DNA from: Plantibacter sp. PA-3-X8
GTDB taxonomy: Bacteria; Actinomycetota; Actinomycetes; Actinomycetales; Microbacteriaceae
NCBI RefSeq assembly: GCF_003856975.1
Contig: NZ_CP033107.1
Span: forward strand, 2,666,001 to 2,730,000
DNA length: 64,000 nt
Reading direction: 5' to 3'
A program made the translations under genes and the position numbers. The notes beneath the pieces are model-generated. The model was not told the origin of the DNA, did not search any database, and worked only from the letters and a program-made list of their open reading frames with translations. Every line of letters starts with the position of its first letter. Position 1 is the stretch's first letter. Shown piece by piece: positions 18,380-27,695 of this stretch.

Positions 18380-19435
18380 GTGGCTGCACCACGTTCCGCC
18401 GGTCGCGGCAAGGCCAAGACGGCGGCCAAAGCCTCGGCGGCGATCCCGCAGCTCGGCTGGTCGGAGATCCGCCCGGCGCCGATCGTGTTGGTGTCCGGCA
18501 CGGAGTCCTTCCTGGCCGACCGGGCGATCCGCCGACTGCGCGACTTCCTCGTCTCCGAAGACCCCTCCCTCGAGGTCAACGACGTCGCAGCCGACAGCTA
18601 CGCCCCTGGCGAGCTGCTCACCGTGGCGAGCCCGTCGCTCTTCGGCGAGCCCCGGCTCGTCCGCGTCAGCCAGGTCGAGAAGTGCTCCGATCAGTTCCTC
18701 ACCGAAGCCATCCGGTATCTCGAAGCACCGCCGGAGGGCGCCTACCTCGTGCTGCGGCACAACGGAGGCGTGCGCGGCAAGAAGCTGCTCGACGCCATCC
18801 GCTCAGGCACCGGTGGCGGTGTCGAGATCGTCTGCACCGAACTCAAGCGGGACAGCGACAAGGCCGACTTCGCCGCGGCGGAGTTCAAGACGGCGGGTCG
18901 TCGCATCACGCCCCAGGCGCTCCGGGCACTCGTCGGAGCCTTCTCCGACGACCTCGCCGAGCTCGCAGCCGCGTGCAGTCAGCTCATGGCCGACGCGTCC
19001 GAGGAGATCACCGAGCAGACGGTCAACAAGTACTACGGCGGTCGACTCGAGACGAGCGCGTTCGACGTCGCCGACGCCGCGATCGCCGGACGACACGGGG
19101 AAGCGCTGCTCGCCCTGCGGCAGGCGCTCGACTCGGGTGCCGACCCCGTGCCGATCGTCGCCGCGTTCGCGATGAAGATCCGCACGATGGCCAAGGTGTC
19201 GTCGGCACGCGGCGGGTCCGGGCAGATCGCGCAGCAGTTCGGCCTCGCACCGTGGCAGGTCGACCGCGCCCGTCGGGACCTGTCCGGCTGGACGGATGCC
19301 GGCATCGGCCGCGTGGTGCAGATGCTCGCCGAGACCGACGCCGGAGTGAAAGGCGCGAGCCGCGACCCGGTGTTCGCGCTCGAGCGGCTCGTCGGCGTCA
19401 TCGCGGCACGCGGGGTCGATCTGTCGGAGCGGTAG
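18380..19435 (+). CDS. holA: DNA polymerase III delta subunit
   Basis: 351 residues from a GTG at 18380 with GGAG 5 nt upstream; longer in-frame starts reach back into comEC and are rejected. After a short basic tail, the protein has the delta-subunit fold: an AAA+-like N-terminal domain (VLVSGTESFLADRAIRRLRDFL), the conserved SLFGEPRLVRV block near 90-100, and the helical C-terminal clamp-loader domain. Delta opens the beta sliding clamp during loading at primed DNA. The comEA-comEC-holA order is common in bacteria. A repeat region and the rpsT terminator follow. Confidence 0.93.
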   Translation: MAAPRSAGRGKAKTAAKASAAIPQLGWSEIRPAPIVLVSGTESFLADRAIRRLRDFLVSEDPSLEVNDVAADSYAPGELLTVASPSLFGEPRLVRVSQVEKCSDQFLTEAIRYLEAPPEGAYLVLRHNGGVRGKKLLDAIRSGTGGGVEIVCTELKRDSDKADFAAAEFKTAGRRITPQALRALVGAFSDDLAELAAACSQLMADASEEITEQTVNKYYGGRLETSAFDVADAAIAGRHGEALLALRQALDSGADPVPIVAAFAMKIRTMAKVSSARGGSGQIAQQFGLAPWQVDRARRDLSGWTDAGIGRVVQMLAETDAGVKGASRDPVFALERLVGVIAARGVDLSER

Positions 19436-19468
19436 CCCGCCGACCAGGCCGTGGCGGCGGGCGGGATG

Positions 19469-19583
19469 CCCTTCGACAAGCTCAGGGACCCGTTTGCGCT
19501 CAGGGACCCGTTTGCGCTCAGGGACCCGTTTGCGCTCAGGGACCCGTTTGCGCTCAGGGACCCCGTTTGCGCTCAGGGACCGC
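19469..19583 (+). repeat. Palindromic-repeat half-site expanded into an 18-bp tandem array
   Basis: The array starts with CCCTTCGACAAGCTCAGGG, a half of a dispersed inverted repeat. GCTCAGGGACCCGTTTGC then recurs head to tail: four exact 18-bp units (19480-19551), a fifth with one extra C (19552-19570), and a degenerate sixth to about 19583. The array lies between the holA stop and the rpsT terminator and does not look coding: the frame encodes only a monotonous six-residue repeat. A related element occurs at 54589-54698. Confidence 0.9.
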
Positions 19584-19619
19584 TGTGTACTCAGGGAACG
19601 GAATGCCCCGGGAACGCGA

Positions 19620-19654
19620 AAGGCCCCGCACGTTCCGAGGAACGCCGGGGCCTT
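19620..19654 (-). terminator. Terminator of rpsT (probably bidirectional)
   Basis: AAGGCCCCG (19620-19628) pairs with CGGGGCCTT (19646-19654), and an inner CGTTC/GAACG stem continues it. It lies 15 nt past the rpsT stop on the minus strand and could also stop transcripts from holA. Confidence 0.75.
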
Positions 19655-19668
19655 GCAGCTGGTGTCGC

Positions 19669-19929
19669 TTAGAGCGCGTTGACCTGCTTGGCGATGGCCG
19701 ACTTGCGGTTCGCTGCCTGGTTCTCGTGGATGACGCCCTTGCTCACGGCCTTGTCGAGCTTCTTCGAGGCGAGCTTGAGCGCGGACTCAGCCTGAGCCTT
19801 GTCGCCGGCGACGACGGCCTCACGGGTTGCGCGGATGGCGGTCTTCAGCTGGCTCTTGACGGCCTTGTTGCGCTCGTTGGCCTTCTTGTTGGTGCCGATG
19901 CGCTTGATCTGCGACTTGATGTTTGCCAC
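19669..19929 (-). CDS. rpsT: 30S ribosomal protein S20
   Basis: 86 residues from a GTG. The sequence is lysine- and arginine-rich and starts [20 protein letters not shown], the hallmark of S20, with the C-terminal [20 protein letters not shown] segment also conserved. S20 binds 16S rRNA early in small-subunit assembly. Length is typical. It is monocistronic, divergent from lepA, as in many bacteria, and ends at a strong hairpin. Confidence 0.97.
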   Translation of the reverse strand: MANIKSQIKRIGTNKKANERNKAVKSQLKTAIRATREAVVAGDKAQAESALKLASKKLDKAVSKGVIHENQAANRKSAIAKQVNAL

Positions 19930-20104
19930 GTTGGGTCAACTTTCGGTTCGAGGAAATGATGTTCGGTGCCGTCGGACGGAAGAGGGCGTCTTCAAGCGAG
20001 TTCTCGTGTGGTCTCAACTCACACGCAAGCCAACAGGCAACATTACCAGTCGGGCTGAGTTCTGGCAATCCAGGGTACCGCAGCACGGGTGCTCCCCGCC
20101 GTGG

Positions 20105-20110
20105 GACAAT
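20105..20110 (+). promoter_or_regulatory. Probable -10 box of lepA
   Basis: GACAAT would start transcription near 20117. That makes a TTG start at 20116 unlikely and leaves a short leader with GAGGA before the GTG at 20149. Confidence 0.4.
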
Positions 20111-20148
20111 GAGGGTTGCCCGATTCCACCCCTGACCCCGAGGAACGC

Positions 20149-21999
20149 GTGAGCCCCCAAGCAGTGAAGGCCCTCGAGCCGGCATCGACCGACCCGGCGT
20201 TCATCCGGAACTTCTGCATCATCGCCCACATCGACCACGGCAAGTCGACCCTGGCGGACCGCATGCTGCAGATCACCGGCGTCGTCTCGGACCGCGACAT
20301 GCGGGCGCAGTACCTCGACCGCATGGACATCGAGCGCGAGCGCGGCATCACCATCAAGAGCCAGGCCGTGCGCATGCCGTGGTCGCTCAACGGCGAGACC
20401 TTCGCGCTCAACATGATCGACACACCCGGCCACGTCGACTTCACCTACGAGGTCTCGCGGTCGCTCGCCGCCTGCGAGGGGGCGATCCTCCTCGTCGACG
20501 CGGCACAGGGTATCGAGGCGCAGACACTCGCGAACCTCTACCTCGCCCTCGAGAACGACCTCGAGATCATCCCGGTGCTCAACAAGATCGACCTCCCGGC
20601 GGCCGACCCCGACAAGTACGCGAAGGAGCTCGCGAGCCTCATCGGCGGCAAGCCCGAAGACGTCCTGCGGGTGTCCGGCAAGACCGGTATGGGTGTCGAG
20701 GAACTCCTCGACCGCGTCGTCGGCCGCATCCCGAACCCGGTGGGCGACCCGGACGCACCCACGCGTGCCATGATCTTCGACTCCGTCTACGACACCTACC
20801 GTGGCGTCGTCACCTACGTCCGCATGATCGACGGCCAGCTGAGTCCGCGCGAGCGCATCCAGATGATGTCGACGCGCGCGGTGCACGACCTCCTCGAGAT
20901 CGGCGTCAGCTCGCCGGAGCCGACGCCCACGAAGGGCCTCGGCGTCGGTGAGGTCGGCTACCTCATCACGGGCGTGAAGGACGTCCGGCAGTCGAAGGTC
21001 GGCGACACCGTCACGACCGCGGTGAAGCCGGCGACCGACGCCCTCCCGGGCTACACCGACCCGAAGCCGATGGTCTTCTCCGGTCTGTACCCGATCGACG
21101 GCAGCGACTACCCGATCCTCCGCGACGCGCTCGACAAGCTGAAGCTCTCCGACGCCTCGCTCAACTACGAGCCGGAGACCTCCGTCGCCCTCGGATTCGG
21201 CTTCCGCGTCGGCTTCCTCGGCCTGCTCCACCTCGAGATCGTGACCGAGCGGTTGCAGCGCGAGTTCGACCTCGACCTCATCGCCACCGCGCCGTCGGTC
21301 ACCTACGAGGTGAAGACGGAGGACAAGCAGGTGGTCACCGTCACGAACCCCAGCGAGTTCCCCTCCGGCAAGATCCTCGAGGTGTCGGAGCCGATGGTCA
21401 AGGTGGGCATCCTCGCCCCCAAGGACTACGTGGGCACCATCATGGAGCTCTGCCAGAGCCGTCGAGGTGCGCTGCTCGGCATGGAGTACCTCGGCGAGGA
21501 TCGCGTCGAACTGCGGTACACGATGCCGCTCGGTGAGATCGTCTTCGACTTCTTCGACCACCTGAAGAGCCGCACGCAGGGGTACGCGTCGCTCGACTAC
21601 GAGCCCTCCGGTCAGCAGGCCGCCGATCTCGTGAAGGTCGACATCCTGCTGCAGGGCGACCAGGTCGACGCGTTCAGCGCCATCGTCCACCGCGAGAAGG
21701 CGTACGCCTATGGCGTGCTCATGACCGAGCGGCTGAAGAAGCTCATCCCGCGCCAGCAGTTCGAGGTGCCGATCCAGGCCGCCATCGGTGCGCGGATCAT
21801 CGCCCGCGAGTCGGTCCGTGCCATGCGCAAGGACGTCCTGGCCAAGTGCTACGGCGGTGACATCACCCGTAAGCGCAAGCTCCTCGAGAAGCAGAAGGAG
21901 GGCAAGAAGCGGATGAAGATGGTCGGCAAGGTCGAGGTGCCTCAGGAAGCGTTCATCGCAGCGCTCTCCGGGGACGTGGAGACGAAGGACAAGAAGTGA
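20149..21999 (+). CDS. lepA: Elongation factor 4 (LepA)
   Basis: 616 residues from a GTG at 20149 (GAGGA 4 nt upstream); an in-frame TTG at 20116 would add 11 residues but sits at the predicted transcription start. The G domain opens with AHIDHGKST near residue 27, followed by DTPGHVDF and NKIDLP. Domains II, III and V and the LepA-specific C-terminal domain ([17 protein letters not shown]) are complete. The GTPase acts on the ribosome, affecting initiation and subunit biogenesis. Its stop overlaps the next gene by 4 nt. Confidence 0.95.
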   Translation: MSPQAVKALEPASTDPAFIRNFCIIAHIDHGKSTLADRMLQITGVVSDRDMRAQYLDRMDIERERGITIKSQAVRMPWSLNGETFALNMIDTPGHVDFTYEVSRSLAACEGAILLVDAAQGIEAQTLANLYLALENDLEIIPVLNKIDLPAADPDKYAKELASLIGGKPEDVLRVSGKTGMGVEELLDRVVGRIPNPVGDPDAPTRAMIFDSVYDTYRGVVTYVRMIDGQLSPRERIQMMSTRAVHDLLEIGVSSPEPTPTKGLGVGEVGYLITGVKDVRQSKVGDTVTTAVKPATDALPGYTDPKPMVFSGLYPIDGSDYPILRDALDKLKLSDASLNYEPETSVALGFGFRVGFLGLLHLEIVTERLQREFDLDLIATAPSVTYEVKTEDKQVVTVTNPSEFPSGKILEVSEPMVKVGILAPKDYVGTIMELCQSRRGALLGMEYLGEDRVELRYTMPLGEIVFDFFDHLKSRTQGYASLDYEPSGQQAADLVKVDILLQGDQVDAFSAIVHREKAYAYGVLMTERLKKLIPRQQFEVPIQAAIGARIIARESVRAMRKDVLAKCYGGDITRKRKLLEKQKEGKKRMKMVGKVEVPQEAFIAALSGDVETKDKK

Positions 22000-22640
22000 A
22001 CGCACGACGCAGTTCGTTCGAGGACGAGGCGGTCGACTACGCGGCCGTCGGTGCCACCCAGCGCGCCGACCTCATGCAGTACCCGCCGGAAGGCTACGTG
22101 CCGTCGGAGGACGAGTTCCGCCTCGGGAGCGGTGAGGAGCGGTTCGCCCTCGCGAGCAGCGCCCTCCTCACCTGGGGACTGCACCGCTCGAGCGGCGTGG
22201 AGATCTCCGAGGTGCACCCCGGCACGGGCGTGCAGTACGGCGGCATCGCCTTCGCCGAGGACGGTACGCCGCTGGAACCCATCGAGACGCACGAGGAGCA
22301 ACGCTTCGCCGAGGACGGCACGCCGTTCATCACGCCGGGCACGACGGTCGTCTTCGCCGGCACCGTCGGCGGGGAACCGCTCGTCGGGCCGCATCGCGTC
22401 ATCTCCGTCACCGAGGAGCCGGGTCACGTGAGCCTGGCCATCGGCACAATGGAGGGCGATCCGGAGAGCGGCGAGCAGTCCTTCACGATCGAGCAGCGCG
22501 AGGACGACTCCGTCTGGATCGTCGTGCGCTCGTTCTTCCGCCCGACGAAGGGTGCCGCGAAGCTCGTCGGCTCCAAGCGCCGCCGCAAGACCATGAACGA
22601 CGCCTACCTCCGCGCACTCCTGCCGTCGCGCGGCGTCTGA
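21996..22640 (+). CDS. DUF1990 family protein
   Basis: 214 residues from a GTG inside the lepA stop (GTGA). It carries the DUF1990 pattern: a VDYAAVGAT opening, a short Pro/Gly hinge, then a W-x-LHRSSGV block near 60-75 and a beta-rich SRPBCC-like C-terminal region ending in [15 protein letters not shown]. The family is widespread in Actinobacteria and plants and has no established function. Translational coupling to lepA and position before hemW are the only clues. No membrane segment or signal peptide is visible. Confidence 0.75.
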   Translation: MNARRSSFEDEAVDYAAVGATQRADLMQYPPEGYVPSEDEFRLGSGEERFALASSALLTWGLHRSSGVEISEVHPGTGVQYGGIAFAEDGTPLEPIETHEEQRFAEDGTPFITPGTTVVFAGTVGGEPLVGPHRVISVTEEPGHVSLAIGTMEGDPESGEQSFTIEQREDDSVWIVVRSFFRPTKGAAKLVGSKRRRKTMNDAYLRALLPSRGV

Positions 22641-22650
22641 GCGACGGACC

Positions 22651-23877
22651 GTGCCGAGCGCCCTCCCACTCGCCGATCCGGCCCCGTCCGACGGACTCCT
22701 CCCGGAGACGGCGGCCGTCGGTGCCCACGAGCGCAATTTCGGGGTGTACCTCCACGTGCCGTTCTGCCGGGTCCGATGCGGCTACTGCGACTTCAACACC
22801 TACACGGCGACCGAGCTCCGCGGCGCGAAGCAGTCTGACTACGCCGACGAGGCGGTCGCGGAACTCCGCTTCGGCAAGTCCGTCCTGGCGTCATCGACCG
22901 TCCCCGACCGTCCGGTCTCGACCGTGTTCTTCGGTGGCGGGACGCCGACCCTCCTCCCCGCTGACGACCTGGTCCGCATGCTCCGAGGCGTGACGGACAA
23001 CTTCGACCTCGCTCCCGGCGCTGAAGTGACGACCGAGGCCAACCCCGACTCCGTCGACGCCACCTACCTCCGCACGCTCGCCGAAGCCGGATTCACCCGG
23101 GTGTCCTTCGGGATGCAGTCCGCCGTGCCGAGCGTGCTCGCCACCCTCGAGCGCACGCACGATCCGGCTCGGGTGCCGCTCGTCGTGCAGTGGGCTCGCG
23201 AGGCCGGCCTCGGCGTCAGCCTGGACCTCATCTACGGGACGCCGGGGGAGACCCTGGCAGACTGGCGCGTCTCACTCGAGACGGCGATCGCCTGCGCACC
23301 GGACCACGTGTCGGCTTATTCGCTCATCGTCGAACCCGGAACGAAACTCGCGCGCCAGATCCGCTCGGGCGTGGTGGGGACCCCCGACGAAGACCTGCAG
23401 GCCGACATGTACGAGCTTGCCGACGATCTCCTCACCGAGGCCGGCTACGGCTGGTACGAGGTCAGCAACTGGGCGACGGACGACACGCACCGCTCCCGGC
23501 ACAACCTCTCCTACTGGACCGGCGAGGACTGGTGGGGTGTCGGCCCGGGCTCGCACAGTCACGTCGGCGGGGTGCGCTGGTGGAACGTCAAGCACCCGGC
23601 GGCGTACGCCCAGCGGATCGCGGCGGGGGAGTCGCCGGCCGCCGGCCGGGAGACCCTGGACGACGAGACGCGGGAACTCGAACGCATCCTGCTGCTCACC
23701 CGCACGCGGGACGGCATCCCGATCCGGACGCTCGCACCCGAGGCTCGCACGGCCGTCGCCGGGCTCATCGCCGAGGAACTGGTCGACGCACGGCAGGCCC
23801 TGCTCGGACGGCTGGAGCTCACGCGCCGCGGACGGCTCCTCGCCGACGCGGTCGTCCGCCGTCTGGTCGGCGACTGA
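22651..23877 (+). CDS. hemW: Radical SAM heme chaperone HemW
   Basis: 408 residues from a GTG, 10 nt after the DUF1990 stop. The radical SAM cluster motif is at Cys39, Cys43 and Cys46 (FCRVRCGYC), then FFGGGTPTLL, EANPDS and SFGMQS follow as in HemW/HemN. HemW was long annotated as oxygen-independent coproporphyrinogen III oxidase, but characterised members bind heme and deliver it to target proteins. The fourth cysteine typical of true HemN (CxxxCxxCxC) is absent here (position 48 is Phe/Asn context), supporting HemW. A terminator follows directly. Confidence 0.9.
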   Translation: MPSALPLADPAPSDGLLPETAAVGAHERNFGVYLHVPFCRVRCGYCDFNTYTATELRGAKQSDYADEAVAELRFGKSVLASSTVPDRPVSTVFFGGGTPTLLPADDLVRMLRGVTDNFDLAPGAEVTTEANPDSVDATYLRTLAEAGFTRVSFGMQSAVPSVLATLERTHDPARVPLVVQWAREAGLGVSLDLIYGTPGETLADWRVSLETAIACAPDHVSAYSLIVEPGTKLARQIRSGVVGTPDEDLQADMYELADDLLTEAGYGWYEVSNWATDDTHRSRHNLSYWTGEDWWGVGPGSHSHVGGVRWWNVKHPAAYAQRIAAGESPAAGRETLDDETRELERILLLTRTRDGIPIRTLAPEARTAVAGLIAEELVDARQALLGRLELTRRGRLLADAVVRRLVGD

Positions 23878-23892
23878 CCCTGCCCGAGGCGC

Positions 23893-23930
23893 AGAACAGC
23901 CCCGCCCGGCGGACCGGACGGGGCTGTTCT
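23893..23930 (+). terminator. Bidirectional terminator between hemW and the DUF4870 gene
   Basis: AGAACAGCCCCG (23893-23904) pairs perfectly with CGGGGCTGTTCT (23919-23930). The two flanking genes converge here, so the 12-bp stem probably serves both strands. Confidence 0.8.
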
Positions 23931-23946
23931 CGTGCGACTCGACGGA

Positions 23947-24504
23947 TCAGGCCTTGATGAACTGGATCGTGAGCGGGTAGCTGTACAGCTCGCCCTTGTT
24001 CGCCTTGATCGCGGCGATGATGCTGAACACGATCACCACGACGTAGACGGCGATGATGATGAACAGACCCACGACGACGATCGTCAGGATCGAGCCGACC
24101 ACGAGCGCGATCAGCATCGTCAGCTGGAAGTTCAGCGCGGTGAGCGTGTGCGCCTTGATGAACGGGCCGCGGTCCTTGAGGACCAGGTAGCCGATCAGCG
24201 GGGGGATGAATCCGAAGAAGATCCCACCGATGTGGATGAGCGTCGACCAGAGCTTCTCGTCCGACGGGCTCATGGGCTGAGCGGCGGCGTACGGCTGCTG
24301 GTACTGCGGGGCGCCTGCGGGCGGCGGCGGGTAGGAGCCTGCAGCGGGCGGCGGCGGCGCGTAGCCACCGGCGGGCGGGGGCGGGTAGGCGCCTGCGGGC
24401 GGCTGCTGCGGAGCTGCAGGAGGGGGCGTCGCGCCGTCTCCTGCAGGCGGAACCGACCCGCCCTTCGCTGGGTCGACGGGCGGCTGAGCGTTCGGATCGG
24501 ACAT
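23947..24504 (-). CDS. DUF4870 domain membrane protein with Pro-rich N-terminus
   Basis: 185 residues from an ATG at 24504, with AAAGG upstream; a GTG five codons earlier lies within the ribosome-binding region and is not preferred. Residues about 1-85 are low-complexity Pro/Gly/Ala/Tyr (repeats of the PPPAG type). Residues about 95-185 form three hydrophobic helices with the DUF4870 pattern (LIHIGGIFFGFIPPLIGYL, then FIKAHTLTALNFQL). The family (also called Tic20-like) has no known function; the cytoplasmic Pro-rich tail suggests protein interactions. It is monocistronic. Confidence 0.85.
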   Translation of the reverse strand: MSDPNAQPPVDPAKGGSVPPAGDGATPPPAAPQQPPAGAYPPPPAGGYAPPPPAAGSYPPPPAGAPQYQQPYAAAQPMSPSDEKLWSTLIHIGGIFFGFIPPLIGYLVLKDRGPFIKAHTLTALNFQLTMLIALVVGSILTIVVVGLFIIIAVYVVVIVFSIIAAIKANKGELYSYPLTIQFIKA

Positions 24505-24649
24505 CTTCGCACCTTTCACGGAGAGTGATATTCAATTGGTCCAGCTGAGCGTATCGCACCAGGTGTTGCTCATCAGGGACCCACGCCTGCGGCCAACGGT
24601 ATTCCCGCGGCACGGGGCCGCGCAAGGGACGGCCGCGCGGAGGCCACGA

Positions 24650-24681
24650 TATGATTGGCAGTCAGGGTCTTCGAGTGCTGA
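24650..24681 (+). promoter_or_regulatory. hrcA promoter -10 box with CIRCE heat-shock operator
   Basis: TATGAT (24650-24655) is a strong -10 box. It runs directly into TTGGCAGTC (24655-24663), nine bases, and GAGTGCTGA (24673-24681). The canonical CIRCE operator is TTAGCACTC-N9-GAGTGCTAA; this site matches 7 of 9 and 8 of 9 with the exact 9-base spacer. HrcA bound here would cover the transcription start and repress its own operon. Confidence 0.85.
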
Positions 24682-24720
24682 TGGTCGGCGCTCCGAGGTG
24701 GATGACGGGAGGAGATCGAG

Positions 24721-25743
24721 ATGGTGTCGGATCGCGGTCTCGAAGTGCTCCGCGTCATCGTGCAGGACTACGTCGCCTCGCGCGAGCCCGTCGGTTCCAA
24801 GACGATCGTCGACCGCCACTCCTTCGGGGTCTCCGCAGCCACCATCCGCAACGACATGGCGCAGCTCGAGGACGAAGAGCTCATCGCAGCTCCCCACACC
24901 TCTTCCGGCCGGGTGCCCACCGACAAGGGTTACCGGATGTTCGTCGACCACCTGGCCGACCGCCGTCCGCTGAACAACGCCCAACGGACGGCGATCGAGA
25001 CCTTCCTCGGCGCGTCCGGCGACCTCGACGAGGTCCTGCACCGCACGGTGCGGCTGCTCTCGCAGCTGACGAACCAGGTCGCGCTCGTCCAGTACCCGAT
25101 GTTCTCCCGGGCACGCGTCCGGCATCTCGAGTTGGTGAGCGTCACCCCGAACCGTGTGCTCGCGGTCATCATCCTCGACAACGGCCGCGTCGAGCAGCGG
25201 CTCATCGAGACGGAGAGCCCGGTCGACGACGACCTCATCTCGCGGCTCCGCTCGCTGTGCAACGAGGCGGTCGCGGGCCGTCCACTCCTCGACGCCCACG
25301 ACGCGATCGGCGACGTCCCAGCCGACATCGCCGACCTCGATCGCGCGGCGGCCGTCCGCATCGTCGACGCGGTGCGCGAGCAGCTGTCGGCGCAGCGCCA
25401 GGACCGCCTCGTCATGGCCGGTGCCGCCAACCTCGCCCGCACCGAGGACGACTTCCCCGGCAGCATCTATCCGGTCCTGGACGCCATCGAGCAGCAGGTC
25501 GTGCTGCTTCGGCTCTTCGGTGAGATGGAGTCCGAACGCGACAGCGTGGTCGCCAGCATCGGGCGGGAGAACGCGTCGTTCGGCCTCGAGACCACGAGTG
25601 TCCTCGCCGGGAACTACCGTTCCTCTGGTGGCGAAATCGCCCGGCTCGGCGTCCTCGGCCCCACGAGAATGGACTACGCGAGCAACATGGCTGCGGTCCG
25701 CGCCGTCGCCAGGTACCTCTCGCGCATCCTCGACGCCGAGTGA
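24721..25743 (+). CDS. hrcA: Heat-inducible transcriptional repressor HrcA
   Basis: 340 residues from an ATG with GGAGGAGA upstream. The N-terminal winged-helix domain (RGLEVLRVIVQDYVASREPV, then SAATIRNDMAQLEDEEL and the SSGRVPTDKGYR wing) is typical HrcA. The central GAF-like and dimerisation regions follow, ending in VLGPTRMDYASNMAAVRAV. HrcA represses class I heat-shock genes by binding CIRCE, needing GroEL for activity. A CIRCE-like site lies 40 nt upstream, so autoregulation is expected. dnaJ follows after 54 nt. Confidence 0.96.
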   Translation: MVSDRGLEVLRVIVQDYVASREPVGSKTIVDRHSFGVSAATIRNDMAQLEDEELIAAPHTSSGRVPTDKGYRMFVDHLADRRPLNNAQRTAIETFLGASGDLDEVLHRTVRLLSQLTNQVALVQYPMFSRARVRHLELVSVTPNRVLAVIILDNGRVEQRLIETESPVDDDLISRLRSLCNEAVAGRPLLDAHDAIGDVPADIADLDRAAAVRIVDAVREQLSAQRQDRLVMAGAANLARTEDDFPGSIYPVLDAIEQQVVLLRLFGEMESERDSVVASIGRENASFGLETTSVLAGNYRSSGGEIARLGVLGPTRMDYASNMAAVRAVARYLSRILDAE

Positions 25744-25797
25744 CGCATCCTCGTCGCGTCCCCCAACACCTTCCGCACCTCGAACGAAAGGCCCTCA

Positions 25798-26919
25798 GTG
25801 GCTGACTACCCCGACCACTACGCAGCACTCGGTGTCGCCAAGGAGGCGACGCCCGAAGAGATCAAGAAGGCGTACCGCCGCCTCGCACGCGAACTGCACC
25901 CCGACGTGAACCCGGGTTCCGACGCCTCGGAACGGTTCAAGGAGGTCACGCACGCCTACGACGTGCTGAGCGACCCCAAGCAGCGCCAGCAGTACGACCT
26001 CGGTCCGCAGGCTGGTGGGTTCGGTGGCGGCGACGCCGGGTTCGGCGGCTTCGGCGACATCTTCGACACCTTCTTCGGCGGTGGCGGCCAGCAGCGCGGA
26101 CCCAAGTCCCGTCGCGCACGCGGGGAGGACGCCTTGTTGCGCGTCGAGCTCGACCTCGACGAGGTCATCTTCGGCACCCACCGCGACCTCGAGGTCGACA
26201 CCGCCGTGCTCTGCAGCACCTGCAACGGCTCCTGCTGCCAGCCCGGCACCTCACCGGTGACCTGCGACATCTGTCACGGCACCGGCTCCATCCAGCGGGC
26301 CGTCCGCTCGCTGCTCGGCAACGTCATGACGTCGGCGCCCTGCGGCACCTGCCGCGGCTACGGCACGATCATCGCGACCCCGTGCGTCACCTGCCAGGGT
26401 CAGGGTCGGCTCCGTGCCCGCCGCACCGTCTCGGTCGACATCCCGGCCGGCGTCGACACCGGTCTGCGTCTGCAGATGCCGGGGAGCGGCGAGGTCGGCC
26501 CGGCCGGCGGCCCGAACGGCGACCTCTACCTCGAGATGAAGGTCAAGCACCACGACGTCTTCAGCCGCGACGGCGACGACCTGTTGTGCACGCTCGAAGT
26601 CCCGATGACCGACGCCATCCTCGGCCGCCAGGTCACCGTCCACGCGCTCGACGGTGACGTCGAGGTCGAGCTGCGGCCGGGCGTGCAGAGCTCTGAGGTC
26701 ATCACGGTCAAGGACCGCGGTGTCACCCGTCTCCGCGGGAACAGCCGGGGCGACCTCAAGATCGGCGTCCAGGTCGTCACGCCGACGAAGCTCGACCACC
26801 GCGAACGCGAGCTGATCAAGAGCTTCGCCTCAGGACGACGCCAGGGTGCTCCGGCGCTCGCGCAGTTCCAGCAGGGCCTGTTCGCGAAGATCCGCGACCG
26901 CTTCCACGGCGTCGGTTGA
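25798..26919 (+). CDS. dnaJ: Molecular chaperone DnaJ
   Basis: 373 residues from a GTG. The J domain (1-70) has HPD at 34-36; a Gly/Phe-rich linker spans about 72-105. The zinc-finger region (about 139-205) has four Cys motifs, of which the first, CSTCNGSCC, departs from CxxCxGxG; the other three (CDICHGTG, CGTCRGYG, CVTCQGQG) are canonical. C-terminal substrate-binding domains follow. DnaJ stimulates DnaK ATPase and delivers unfolded clients. This copy pairs with hrcA rather than dnaK, the usual second actinobacterial dnaJ (dnaJ2). Confidence 0.95.
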   Translation: MADYPDHYAALGVAKEATPEEIKKAYRRLARELHPDVNPGSDASERFKEVTHAYDVLSDPKQRQQYDLGPQAGGFGGGDAGFGGFGDIFDTFFGGGGQQRGPKSRRARGEDALLRVELDLDEVIFGTHRDLEVDTAVLCSTCNGSCCQPGTSPVTCDICHGTGSIQRAVRSLLGNVMTSAPCGTCRGYGTIIATPCVTCQGQGRLRARRTVSVDIPAGVDTGLRLQMPGSGEVGPAGGPNGDLYLEMKVKHHDVFSRDGDDLLCTLEVPMTDAILGRQVTVHALDGDVEVELRPGVQSSEVITVKDRGVTRLRGNSRGDLKIGVQVVTPTKLDHRERELIKSFASGRRQGAPALAQFQQGLFAKIRDRFHGVG

Positions 26920-26920
26920 G

Positions 26921-27658
26921 ATGAGTTCGCTGTACCTCCGTGAGGATCTCGAATCGACCGGTGTCGGCGACTCGGTGACCCTCCGCGGGCCCGAGGCGAA
27001 GCACGCCGTCGCCGTGAGTCGGCTGCGGGTCGGCGAGACGACGTCGATCGGCAACGGCCGGGGCCTGATCGCGACCGGACCGGTCGTGCGCAGCGAGCCG
27101 GGGGAGTTGGAGATCCGCGTCGAATCGGTCGTGGTGCATCCGGAGAACCGTCCCGGGCTCGTCCTCGTGCAGGCGCTGGCCAAGGGCGATCGCGACGAAC
27201 TCGCCATCCAGGCAGCGACCGAGCTGGGTGTCGACCGGATCGTCCCGTGGGGCGCCGAGCGCAGCATCTCGAGATGGCAGGGCGACAAAGCGGTCAAGGG
27301 CCGTGCGCGCTGGCAGCTCATCGTGCGGGAGGCGTCGAAGCAGTCGATCCGCGCACGGGTCCCCGAGGTGGCCGAGGTCGTCGACACCCGCGGACTCGCG
27401 TCGATCGTCGCCGGCCGGACCGTCCTCGTGCTCGAACCCAGCGCGGCACTCGCTCTCTCGGAGCTCGACCCGTCGGCCCTGCTCGCCGAGGAGCTCGTGC
27501 TCGTCGTCGGTCCGGAGGGCGGCATCTCGCCGGCGGAGCGCGAACGGCTCGAAGCGGCCGGCGCCATCGAGGTCCGGATCGGCTCGGGCGTCCTGCGCAC
27601 CTCGACGGCAGGACCGGCGGCGATCGCCGCGCTCAACGTGCTGCTCGGTCGGTGGTGA
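26921..27658 (+). CDS. rsmE: 16S rRNA (uracil-1498-N3)-methyltransferase
   Basis: 245 residues from an ATG one base after the dnaJ stop. The N-terminal PUA-like domain (about 1-75) includes LRGPEAKHAVAVSRLRVG; the C-terminal SPOUT domain carries LVVGPEGGISPAERE near 195 and GSGVLRTSTAGPAAIAAL at the end, the knotted SAM-binding site. The enzyme methylates N3 of U1498 in 16S rRNA on assembled 30S subunits. The order hrcA-dnaJ-rsmE is conserved among Gram-positive bacteria. Confidence 0.95.
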   Translation: MSSLYLREDLESTGVGDSVTLRGPEAKHAVAVSRLRVGETTSIGNGRGLIATGPVVRSEPGELEIRVESVVVHPENRPGLVLVQALAKGDRDELAIQAATELGVDRIVPWGAERSISRWQGDKAVKGRARWQLIVREASKQSIRARVPEVAEVVDTRGLASIVAGRTVLVLEPSAALALSELDPSALLAEELVLVVGPEGGISPAERERLEAAGAIEVRIGSGVLRTSTAGPAAIAALNVLLGRW

Positions 27659-27695
27659 CGATTCACCAGCCCGCGCATGAGGCCGCCACGAACCT

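Noticed and set aside
19480..19570. CRISPR array
   Set aside because: The 18-bp units are directly adjacent with no unique spacers, and no cas gene is present.
20116..20148. lepA start at TTG 20116
   Set aside because: The predicted transcription start coincides with it and no spaced Shine-Dalgarno is available; leaderless initiation at TTG is unlikely. GTG at 20149 is preferred.
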